From Heloderma charlesbogerti (Eukaryota > Chordata > Lepidosauria > Squamata > Helodermatidae), in assembly GCA_026122225.1 (NCBI GenBank), contig JANEZZ010000982.1:553501-617500 (forward strand): a DNA stretch of 64,000 nt, written 5' to 3'. The position numbers and the translations under genes are program-made. The stretch's first letter is position 1. Each line of letters starts with the position of its first letter. Under the pieces are notes generated by a model. The model ran no database searches. It saw nothing but the letters and a program-made list of their open reading frames with translations, and was not told the origin of the DNA. Below are positions 55,666 through 64,000 of this stretch, one piece after another.

Positions 55666-55789
55666 TCATTTCCATCATGTCAAAAGCAGAAAGCTTATAT
55701 TTCCTAGTTGCTGTCATCTGTTCTTAACTTTGTAAATAGCTAACAGGTGGATCAAACCTATTTATGGCAAAGTGCAGTACCCTACACTT

Positions 55790-58700
55790 GTTGTTGTTCA
55801 GTCGTTCAGTCGTGTCCGACTCTTCGTGACCCCATGGACCATAGCACGCCAGGCCTTCCTGTCCTGCACTCTCTCCCGGAGCGTGCTCAAGTTCATATTC
55901 ATTGCATCCGTGATGCTATCTAGCCATCTCATCCTCTGCCGTCCCCTTCTCCTTTTGCCTTCAGTCTTTCCCAGCATCAGGGTCTTTTCCAGAGAGTTTT
56001 CTCTTCGCATTAGGTGGCCAAAATATTGGAGCTTCAGCTTCAGTATCTGTCCTTCCAATGAGCAGTCAGGGTTGATTTCCTTTAGGATGGACTGATTTGA
56101 CCTCCTTGCAGTCCAGGGGACTCGTAAGAGTCTTCTCCAGCACCACAGTTCGAAAGCATCAATTCTTCGGCGCTCAGCCTTCCTTATAGTCCAGCTCTCA
56201 CAGCCATACGTTACTACTGGGAAAACCATAGCTTTGATTAGACGGACCTTTGTCGGCAAGGTGATGTCTCTGCTTCTTACTATGCTGTCTAGGTTTGCCA
56301 TAGCTTTCCTCCCAAGGAGCAAGCGTCTTTTAATTTCATGGCTACAGTCACCGTCTGCGGTGATCTTGGAGCCCAGGAAAGTAAAATCTGTCACTGCTTC
56401 CATTTCTTCCCCTTCTATATGCCAGGAAGTGATGGGGCCAGATGCCATGATCTTAGTTTTTTTAATGTTGAGTTTCAAACCAGCTTTTGCACTCTCCTCT
56501 TTCACCCTCAACAAGAGGCTCTTGAGATCCTCTTCGCTTTCTGCCATTAGGGTGGTATCGTCTGCATATCGGAGGTTGTTGATAATTCTCCCGGCAATCT
56601 TAATTCCGACCTCTGATTCATCCAACCCGGCATTTCTCATGATGTACTCTGCATATAAGTTAAATAAGCAGGGTGACAATATGCAGCCTTGTCGTACTCC
56701 TTTCCCAATTTTGAACCACTCGGTTGTTCCATGTCTGGTTCTTACTGTTGCTTCTTGACCCTCGTACAGGTTTCTCAGGAGACAGGTAAGGTGGTCTGGT
56801 ACTCCCATCACTTTAAGAATTTGCCACAGTTTGTTGTGATCCACACAATCAAAGGCTTTAGCGTAGTCAATGAAGCAGAAATAGACGTTTTTCTGGAATT
56901 CTCTTGCTTTCTCCATGATGCAGCGAATGTTGGCGATTTGATCTCTCGTTCCTCTGCCTCTTCTAAACCCAGCTTGTACTTCCGGTAGTTCTCGGTTCGC
57001 ATACTGCTGAAGCCTAGCTTGTAGGATTTTGAGCATCACCTTGCTGGCATGTGAAATGAGCGCAATGGTGCGGTAGTTTGAACACTCTTTGGCGTTGCCC
57101 TTCTTTGGAATTGGAATGTAAACTGACCTTTTCCAGTCTTGTGGCCACTGTTGAGTGTTCCAAATGTGTTGGCATATTGAATGCAGCACTTTAACAGCAT
57201 CATCTTTTAGGATTTTAAATAGCTCGGCTGGAATACTGTCATCTCCGCTAGCTTTGTTGTTACTAATGCTTCCTAAGGCCCACTTGACTTCACTCTCGAG
57301 GATGTCCGGCTCAAGTTCAGTGACGGCACTATCATGGCTATCAGGGACATTCAGATCTTTCCTGTATAGTTCTTCTGTGTATTCTTGCCACCTCTTCTTA
57401 ATCTCATCTGCTTCTGTTAGGTCCCTGCCTTCTTTGTCCTTTATCATGCCCATCTTTGCACAAAACGTTCCCTTGAGATCTCCAATTTTCTTGAAGAGAT
57501 CTCTAGTCTTTCCCATTCTGTTGTTTTCCTCGATTTCTTTGCATTGTTCATTTAAGAAGGCCTTCTTGTCTCTCCTTGCTATTCTCTGGAACTCTGCATT
57601 CAGTTGGGTATATCTTCCCCTTTCTCCCTTGCTTTTCGCTTCCCTTCTTTCGTGAGCTACTTGTAAAGCCTCCTCAGACAGCCACTTGGCTTTCTTGCAT
57701 TTCTTTTTCTTTGGGACGGATTTCGTTGCTGCCTCCTGAACAATGTTACGGACCTCCGTCCATAGTTCCTCAGGCACTCTGTCTATCAGGTCTAATCCCT
57801 GAAATCTATTCCTCACCTCCACTGTATATTCATCAGGGATATGATTTAGGTCATACCTGAACGGTTTAGTGGTTTTCCCGACGTTCTTCAATTTAAGCCG
57901 AAATTTTGCAAGAAGCAGCTCATGATCTGAGCCACAGTCAGCTCCAGGTCTTGTTTTTACTGACTGTATGGAGCTTCTCCATCTTTGGCTGCAAAGGACA
58001 TAATCAATCTGATTTCGATATTGACCATCTGGTGACGTCCATGTGTAGAGTCGCCTCTTGTGCTGTTGGAAAAGAGTGTTTGCTATGATCAGCATGTTCT
58101 CTTGGCAAAACTCTATTAGCTTTTGTCCTGCTTCATTTTGTACACCAAGGCCATGCCTGCCTGTTATCCCGGTGATTTCTTGACTTCCTACTTTAGCATT
58201 CCAATCCCCTATGATGAAGAGGACATCTTTTTTTGGTGTTAGTTCTAGAAGGTGTTGTAGGTCTTCATAGAACCGATCAACCTCAGCTTCTTCGGCCTCA
58301 GTGGTTGGGGCATAGACTTGAATTACTGTGATGTTGAATGGTTTGCCTTGGATTCGTACTGAGATCATTCTATCATTTTTAAGATTGTACCCCAGTACTG
58401 CTTTTCCCACCCTTTTGTTGACTATGAGTGCTACTCCATTTCTTCTAAGGGATTCTTGCCCACAATAGTAGATATGATGGTCACCTGAATTAAATTCGCC
58501 CATGCCTGTCCATTTGAGTTCGCTGATTCCCAAGATGTCGATGTTCAATCTTGCCATCTCATGTTTGACCACCTCCAACTTACCTTGATTCATTGATCTG
58601 ACATTCCAGGTTCCTAAACAATATTGTTCTTTACAGCATCGGATTTTCTTTTCACCGCCAGACACATCCACAGCTGAGTGTCCTTTCGGCTTTGGCCCAG

Positions 58701-59007
58701 CCGCTTCACTCTTTCTGGCGCTACTTGGAAATACCCTCTGCTCTTCCCCAGTAGCATATTGGACACCTTCCGACCTGAGGGGCTCATCTTCCGGCGTCAT
58801 CTCTTTTAGCCTTGTGATACGTTCCATGGGGTTTTCTTGGCAAGAATACTGGAGTGGGTTGCCATTTCCTTCTCCAGTGGACCACATTTTGTCAGAACTC
58901 TCTGCCATGACCTGTCCGTCTTGGGTGGCCCTGCACGGCATAGCTTATGGCTTCACTGAGTTACGCAAGCCCCTTCGCCACAACAAGGCAGTGATCCATG
59001 AAGGGGC
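55790..59007 (-). mobile_element. full-length BovB LINE with intact ORF
   Basis: 3218 bp on the minus strand with an 11-bp target duplication ACCCTACACTT (55779-55789 and 59008-59018). The 3' terminus is the GAACAACAACAA tail at 55790. It carries one uninterrupted 1047-codon ORF. A short 5' UTR of about 66 bp precedes it (58942-59007). A complete 5' end, clean duplication and intact ORF make it the youngest-looking LINE in the window. Confidence 0.96.
55798..58941 (-). CDS. BovB endonuclease/reverse transcriptase (ORF2-type)
   Basis: A 1047-residue retrotransposon protein that nicks target DNA and reverse-transcribes its own RNA from the nick (target-primed reverse transcription). The APE-type endonuclease covers about residues 107-345: TWNVRS at 111, catalytic Glu in SELKW (E141), GDWNAK (D247), QIDY (D313) and SDH (338-340). 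The RT palm covers about 600-870: FIDYAKAFD with D692, GVRQGCILSP at 748-757 and YADD at 792-795. A C-terminal region (RRRGRQRMRWLDSI near 997-1010) ends in KSRTRLND. Residues 1-100 are poorly characterised. The start ATG at 58941 is the first in the frame; whether translation begins there or further in (M129) is open. No stop or frameshift is visible, and all named catalytic residues are present, so the element may be competent. Expression would start from the element's own 5' end; nothing here shows it is transcribed. Confidence 0.96.
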   Translation of the reverse strand: MPCRATQDGQVMAESSDKMWSTGEGNGNPLQYSCQENPMERITRLKEMTPEDEPLRSEGVQYATGEEQRVFPSSARKSEAAGPKPKGHSAVDVSGGEKKIRCCKEQYCLGTWNVRSMNQGKLEVVKHEMARLNIDILGISELKWTGMGEFNSGDHHIYYCGQESLRRNGVALIVNKRVGKAVLGYNLKNDRMISVRIQGKPFNITVIQVYAPTTEAEEAEVDRFYEDLQHLLELTPKKDVLFIIGDWNAKVGSQEITGITGRHGLGVQNEAGQKLIEFCQENMLIIANTLFQQHKRRLYTWTSPDGQYRNQIDYVLCSQRWRSSIQSVKTRPGADCGSDHELLLAKFRLKLKNVGKTTKPFRYDLNHIPDEYTVEVRNRFQGLDLIDRVPEELWTEVRNIVQEAATKSVPKKKKCKKAKWLSEEALQVAHERREAKSKGERGRYTQLNAEFQRIARRDKKAFLNEQCKEIEENNRMGKTRDLFKKIGDLKGTFCAKMGMIKDKEGRDLTEADEIKKRWQEYTEELYRKDLNVPDSHDSAVTELEPDILESEVKWALGSISNNKASGDDSIPAELFKILKDDAVKVLHSICQHIWNTQQWPQDWKRSVYIPIPKKGNAKECSNYRTIALISHASKVMLKILQARLQQYANRELPEVQAGFRRGRGTRDQIANIRCIMEKAREFQKNVYFCFIDYAKAFDCVDHNKLWQILKVMGVPDHLTCLLRNLYEGQEATVRTRHGTTEWFKIGKGVRQGCILSPCLFNLYAEYIMRNAGLDESEVGIKIAGRIINNLRYADDTTLMAESEEDLKSLLLRVKEESAKAGLKLNIKKTKIMASGPITSWHIEGEEMEAVTDFTFLGSKITADGDCSHEIKRRLLLGRKAMANLDSIVRSRDITLPTKVRLIKAMVFPVVTYGCESWTIRKAERRRIDAFELWCWRRLLRVPWTARRSNQSILKEINPDCSLEGQILKLKLQYFGHLMRRENSLEKTLMLGKTEGKRRRGRQRMRWLDSITDAMNMNLSTLRERVQDRKAWRAMVHGVTKSRTRLND

Positions 59008-59107
59008 ACCCTACACTTATGTGATTATTAAAAAGTTCTGTAGGAATTTTCAAAAGTGTTATAGATTTTATATGAAAGTTGTACCTGGTGCTAAGGACAC
59101 TTAGGAC

Positions 59108-60425
59108 TAGGGACGTACAGACTGTGTAAATTCCATTCCATCTGTGTTTCATAGATTGTCAAGCACCTTTCATTCTGTTGGCCACCCATAAATGGAATTG
59201 GATTTATTTATTTATTTTAGTTTCTGAACTTGTGCAAATGTGCATTTGCACCAATGTGCGTGAGAGAAAATGCGTAAATTCACCCAAAATTCATAAAATT
59301 CCCCAAAATGTGCATTTTCATGCTTTAGCCTATGGAGAAAAGTGCATTTTTGACCACTTTATCATTTTCTGCATATTTTTCTATGAGGAAATTTTAGGGA
59401 TGTCAGAGAATTCCGCCATGGATCTCGGTGAGGCCGAATGCCAGTGCATTAGGCCCCCCCGAAATCCATGGCAGAACGAAGCCCCCCGCCCCCCCACCCC
59501 ACGAAAGGCGTGCAAAACGGAGCACTTACCTGCTGCTGTCCGCGCTGACTTGCAAATGGCGGCCGCGTCTGTGGCCGCCATTTGTTTCCTCATTGTAGCC
59601 ATGATAGGCTACGTAATTATTTACGTAGCCTATCACGGCTAATGCAGGGACGCCATTTGCATCCCTGCAGAGGCCGTGATAGGCTACATAAGTATTTTTA
59701 CGTATACTACGTAAGTATTTTGCCTATCATGGCAAAAAACAAACAAACAGTGGACGCAAATGGCGGCAGCTATGGCGACCGCCATTTGCGTTCCCTTTTT
59801 TTGGCCATTTTAGCCTACATAAATATTTACATAGGCTATTACGGTGAAGAAAAGGGGGAACACAAATGGCGTAGTGGCCGCCATTTGCATTCTCTTTTTT
59901 TTCGCCGTAATAGCCTACATAAATATTTACGTAGGCTAAAACAGTGGGAAAAAAAGGGAATGCAAATGGCGGCTGCCGTAGTCACTGCCATTTGCGTCTG
60001 CTGCTGTTGTTGTTTTTTTGCCATGATATATTTATGTAGCCTATCACGGCAAGATACAGGGATGCAAATGGCGGCGGCTACGGCAACCGCCATTTCCATC
60101 TCTGCAGACTGCCCAGCGGCCGGATGTCCAGGTACGGGTGGCCCCAGCCGGCGGCTCTGCAGAATCTCCGCGGAGTTGAGCTGGCTGGACAAAATTTCAG
60201 GGGGAGGGATGGAGCACCTCCCCCCCACCGCAAATGTCACCCTTCAAAAAGATAAGTGACTTTCGTACATCCCTAGGAAATTTGCACACAAAATCAAGAA
60301 AGTTTGAAAAAATGGTCTGCAAGCTGGCAGAATCCACCTGACAGGGTCCGCTGCAGAATCTGCCAGCCGGATTCATCAAAATCCAACCTCATTTGGTTCC
60401 ATTGTGGATTTCTCTGACATCCTTA
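59108..60425. mobile_element. family D/G-type host element with nested A59
   Basis: TAGGGACGTACAGACTGTG at the left (complement of the family D end) and TTTCTCTGACATCCTTA at the right; octamers CTTAGGAC (59100-59107) and CTTAGTAC (60426-60433), 7 of 8. Its own sequence is AAATGTGCATTT-rich; 59395-60275 is a younger insertion. Confidence 0.8.
59395..60275. mobile_element. family A hairpin element, copy A59
   Basis: 881 bp, perfect 8-bp duplication GGAAATTT (59387-59394 and 60276-60283). Ends TAGGGATGTCAGAG and TTCGTACATCCCTA. Left-facing CAG/GTAAGT motif (complement 59524-59529), preceded on the minus strand by an ATGGCGGCC open to the donor. Hairpins GATAGGCTACGTAATTATTT near 59598-59638 and TAGCCTACATAAATATTTAC near 59810-59840 and 59908-59940. 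Several CAAATGGCGG/CCGCCATTTG modules. Right donor degenerate (GATAAGTGAC). Confidence 0.93.
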
Positions 60426-60433
60426 CTTAGTAC

Positions 60434-61300
60434 TCCATGTCCGTTTAACCACTTGTGTCCTGGTAGATGCATTTAGTATGAGGGCACTAATGTGATGACA
60501 GGCAGGTTAGGGTGTAATAGTTTATCCAAGGATATTCAGTGTGTTTTGCAGTAGAGTACTTAAATCTGGATCTCCCACATCCATAGCCAACATTCCAATG
60601 CATCACAATGGCTAGAGATGAACACTTTAAAATGCATTCAGACCAGCTCCTTAGGCAAAATCTGCCAAAAAGCACAATTTGATTTGACTATTTTTGGTTC
60701 TAAAAAGGACATAGGACTTAACTGCTGGGAGCTGTTTATTTCTCATCTGTGATTTTAATAGATCTGTTTTATGTTTTGATTAACCTTTTGCATTTTGTGT
60801 CATAGGTTACTATCGTTAGCCACTTTGAGCACTATTTTGTGCAGCCAACCCCAACCTGGGTCCCCACTCCCAACATCCCTCCCCAAAGCCATGCACATAT
60901 CCAGAGGGCACCAGGTTGGGGAAGGCTGATTTAGGGGGAAAGGTGGGAAATAAATAAATAATACATTTAGAGAAAAATTGAATACTCTAATGGTGTTACT
61001 GAGTCAGAGGGTTGTCAGACACCCAAGTATTTCCATCAGAAGTAGGTAGAATACACACACACACACACACACACAGTCAGACAGACAGACTGACAGACAT
61101 GGTTTTCAGGCGGTGATTCTTATGTGACTGCCTAGTCTTGTGAAATGTAAATCACATACTGGTTCTTATCAGTGGTATCTCCCCACCCCACCCCAAGCAC
61201 TGACTATAGTGGGAAAGGATCCCCCTCTAAATAGATTTTTGCCTCATGAATATGTCACCTGAAATCACTTTGGGTTGCCAATTGTGCTATCAGTCTTCCA
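60434..61300. other. mostly unique, with LINE tail and microsatellite
   Basis: Contains an L2-like tail (about 60740-60835 and 60930-60965, ending AAATAAATAAATAATAC) split by a MITE piece (CCAACCTGG...CCAGGTTGGGGAAGG, 60850-60930), and (AC)n(CAGA)n at 61051-61100. No gene. Confidence 0.5.
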
Positions 61301-61302
61301 GT

Positions 61303-61984
61303 TCGAGATGCTGGAGAAATCTGAGATGGACTAAAATAAGCTCAGATTTCTAAGAATCCTAGGGATGGCGGAGAATTCCACCATAAATTTCAGTGAGGCC
61401 GAATGCACTGGCATTTGGCCCCCTGAAATCTGTGGCAGAATGGCCTGCCCCCCCGCCCCCCCGCGGATTCCCCCCGGGACGAAGCTTACCTGGGGCAGAT
61501 GTTCCGGACGGTGGCGGCGGCGGTGGCGGCGGCGGCTGGTCTTTTGACCGGCTGCCGCAGCCACCATTTGCATTTTGGTCTTTGCCATGATAGGCTACGT
61601 AAGTATTTATGTAGCGTATCATGGCAGGCCAAGAAAAAAAAAGCAGCGTACGCAACTGGCAGCGGCTACAGCGGCCGCCATTTGCGTTCCCTATTTTTCG
61701 CCGTTTTATCCTACATAAATATTTACGTAGGCTTTTATGGTGAAAAAAAAAGAAACACAAACAGCACCCACCACGCTATTTGAAGTTCCCTTTTTTTCGC
61801 TGTAATTGCCTACATAAATATTTACGTAGGATAAAACGGTGAAAAATAGGGAACGCAAATGGCGGCCGCCATAGCTGCCGCCATTTGCATACGCTGTTTT
61901 TTTTTAATTTCGGGGGGGGGCATGCCGTGATAGGCTACGTAAATACTTACATAGCCTATCATGGCAGCCTGGAAGGATGCAAAT
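61303..61984. mobile_element. family A element A61 in a family D remnant, 3' truncated
   Basis: 61303-61359 is a family D left end (GAGATGCTGGAGAAATCTGAG). At 61360 a family A copy starts (TAGGGATGGCGGAG). On the minus strand an ATG at 61567 opens 26 codons (MVAAAAGQKTSRRR...) that end exactly at a CAG/GTAAGC donor-like motif (exon side ends 61490). Hairpins lie near 61587-61625 and 61925-61963, with CGTTTTATCCTACATAAATA and CCTACATAAATATTTACGTAGG modules between. The copy ends near 61984 without its right TIR. Confidence 0.78.
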
Positions 61985-62747
61985 GTCTTAGACTGGCCCT
62001 GGTCCAACCCAGCAGTTTCATATGCTCAAGCTATCACCCTACCAGCTTGGGTGATCCCTCTGTTAGACCCGATATGGCAAAGAAGAGGTGCACACACAAA
62101 TGAACTCTGCGGATCACAAGTTGCTCCCATATATTTTACACCCACACATTGTGTCCCTGACTCCTGAATGCATTTAGCAGGCATGGAGTGGGGTGTGGGC
62201 TGGGGGGGGGTGGCATGCAAAAACTCCAGTGAGTCAAGGTAATGAAAGCTCCTTGTAATGCATTTTTATTTCTGCAGAGGAAATTAACCAGTTGCTAATA
62301 ACTGTATGGTCTCTAGGCCAGACGGTCCCTTTGAAAAGTTAACATGTACTCTCTTTCAGTTCCTAGTAGGGGGTAAACAAATGCCAGAGCAAATACACAT
62401 AAGCACAAAAGTGGAGAATAGCAGTTCTATGTCTTAGATTGAGATAGTAAGTATGGCCATTGTTATTTAGATGGAACATACTGGAGCACTTATCTTTTAG
62501 TACACTCCATTTCCAAACTGAATGCAGCCCTAATCGCAGGATTGAAAGCTATTGTAATTGTGCACCCTTCTAAATGCTGACAAGAATATACAATTACATT
62601 GTTTGGAACCGAGTTTAATGTCCCCTGGGTTGTATTAGCATTTGTATTTTACTTATGCATTAAAAAAATCTGCACAAAAAACAAGGTCAGAGTGTAAGAG
62701 TTATAAATATTGAACAAATACACACACACACACACACACACACACGT

Positions 62748-62786
<39 letters not shown>

Positions 62787-62980
62787 GTATATATGTATAT
62801 ATATATTCCCTAAAAATCCTGAATATGATATGGATATGAAATAAACAAATAGTGAGTTTCCATATACTGTTTGTGGGTATCTGTGAGGCCGTGGATAGTA
62901 GGAATCCTGGACTAGAGGGACACTTGGTCTGCTCTAGCAGAGTTCTTCTTCTATGGGGCTGGTGCACCATCTAGTCATGT
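61985..62980. other. unique sequence with compound microsatellite
   Basis: (CA)n 62720-62745, (CT)n 62748-62770 and AT-rich repeats to 62806. No gene recognised. Confidence 0.5.
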
Positions 62981-62981
62981 T

Positions 62982-64000
62982 TAGAGATGTTGGAGAAATC
63001 CTCCACGGACCCCAATATTCGATTCTATTGAATCCAGTCCCCCAAAGTCCGTTGAGGATCGGATCTCCTACCTCCTCCTCTATCGAGAAGTCCTCGCCGG
63101 CGGATCCTGTCTGCCGCCAGCTCGAAAGCCCCAGCGATACAACCACCATTGCTGTATTGCTGGCTGGACTGACTAACTGCGGATGCAAATGGTGTCCAGC
63201 GTAGCAGATGCCATTTGCGTCCCTATTCTTTGCTGTGATAGGCTACATAAAGTTTTACGTAGCCTATCACAGCAAAGAGCAGGGACGCAAATGGCGTATT
63301 TGGCTACGCCATTTGCATCCCTGCTTTTTGACGTGATCGGCTACGTAAATCTTTACATAGCCTATCACGCATAGGGATGTACGGACCCCTTACCTGGTTC
63401 TGGTCGGGGCATGCTCTGGGGGGGGAGGCACTCTGTCCCACCCCCCAGAATCCTCGACGGGGGGGAGGCGATCCGGTCCTCCCCCCTGGAATCCTGCCCG
63501 GAGCAGCTGGCCAGGGCTGTCCACAGCCGGACTTCCGGCCACGGACAGGCTACTGCGGACGCAAATGGCGGCCGCCATAGCGGCCACCATTTGCATCCTT
63601 CCAGGCTGCCATGATGGGCTACGTAAGCATTTACGTAGCCTATCATGGCATGCCCCCCCAAAAAACAAAAAAAACCCAGTGTACACAAATGGCGGCGGCT
63701 ACGGCAGCCGCCATTTGCAGTCCCTATTTTTTGCCGTTCTAGCCTACATAAATATTTACATAGGCAATTACGGCAAAAAAAAGGGAACCACAAATAGTGT
63801 AGTGGGCGCTATTTTCATTCTTTTTTTTTCGCCGTAAAAGCCTACGTAAATATTTATGTAGGATAAAACGGCGGGGAAAAAAGGAACGCAAATAATGCCT
63901 ACTATGCTATTTGCGTTCCCCTTTTTTCGCCATAATAGCATACATAAATATTTACCTAGGCTAGAACGGCGAAAAATAGGGAATGCAAATGGCGGCCGCT
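62982..64000. mobile_element. nested family A elements running off the window
   Basis: The outer element starts TAGAGATGTTGGAG at 62982 and has hairpins near 63233-63275 and 63333-63371. The inner one starts TAGGGATGTACGG at 63372 and is still open at 64000, with a GATGGGCTACGTAAGCATTT hairpin near 63611-63650. It also has several CAAATGGCGGC modules and TAGCCTACATAAATATTTAC-type hairpins. Right ends and duplications lie outside the window. Confidence 0.85.

Noticed and set aside
56234..57860. Plus-strand open frames of 94-174 codons
   Set aside because: They are antisense shadows of the intact BovB ORF on the minus strand.

Overview
This window reads as gene-poor, repeat-dense vertebrate DNA, most likely from a squamate reptile (lizard or snake). 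The grounds are the company of repeats: young BovB (RTE-clade) LINEs, CR1 and L2 LINE 3' ends, tRNA- and 5S-rRNA-derived SINEs with BovB/L2-like tails, hAT-type nonautonomous DNA transposons and solo LTRs, with no L1/Alu-type mammalian repeats. I found no exon of a host protein gene, no rRNA or functional tRNA gene and no CRISPR array. The only long intact reading frame (1047 codons, minus strand, 58941-55798) is the endonuclease/reverse transcriptase of a full-length BovB element.

Layout. 0.6-5 kb: a tRNA-type SINE, an old 5'-truncated RTE LINE, a hAT-like element and a solo LTR. 5.7-10 kb: an L2 LINE split by a full-length but frameshifted BovB. 11-15.5 kb: an L2 interrupted by a BovB 3' fragment, a solo LTR and a hairpin element, then a three-deep nest of hAT-like elements. 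15.8-22 kb: a 5S-derived SINE, an L2 tail and AT-rich hAT-like elements between unique stretches. 22-26 kb: two solo LTRs, a hairpin element and a large palindrome. 26.7-33 kb: L2 and CR1 pieces and two self-similar palindromic hairpin elements. 33-49 kb: mostly unique sequence with scattered SINEs, short elements and microsatellites. 50-55 kb: hairpin elements inserted in an older DNA element and in a CR1 LINE. 55.8-59 kb: the intact BovB. 59-64 kb: three more hairpin-element nests; the last runs off the window.

The outstanding feature is a family (called family A here) of 0.45-0.96 kb nonautonomous elements with short TAGGGATG/CATCCCTA ends and 8-bp target duplications. The duplications are perfect in eight copies, which points to the hAT superfamily. 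Their interiors are built from 35-60 bp perfect or near-perfect palindromes centred on TACGTA-type cores and on CAAATGGCGGC/GCCGCCATTTG. In several copies these small palindromes are mirrored into one 170-470 bp palindrome, so the structure is palindromic at two scales. Most copies also carry outward-facing splice-donor-like motifs (CAG/GTAAGT) near one or both ends, preceded in many copies by an ATGGCGGC start-like segment. I do not recognise this family and consider it the best candidate for something undescribed.

The nested insertions give a relative order: L2, CR1 and the oldest DNA elements first; then the solo LTRs, BovB copies and family A elements, several of which still have perfect target duplications. 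Family letters A, B, D, G and H are labels of mine, not database names. All repeat identifications are from reading the sequence; none was checked against a library.
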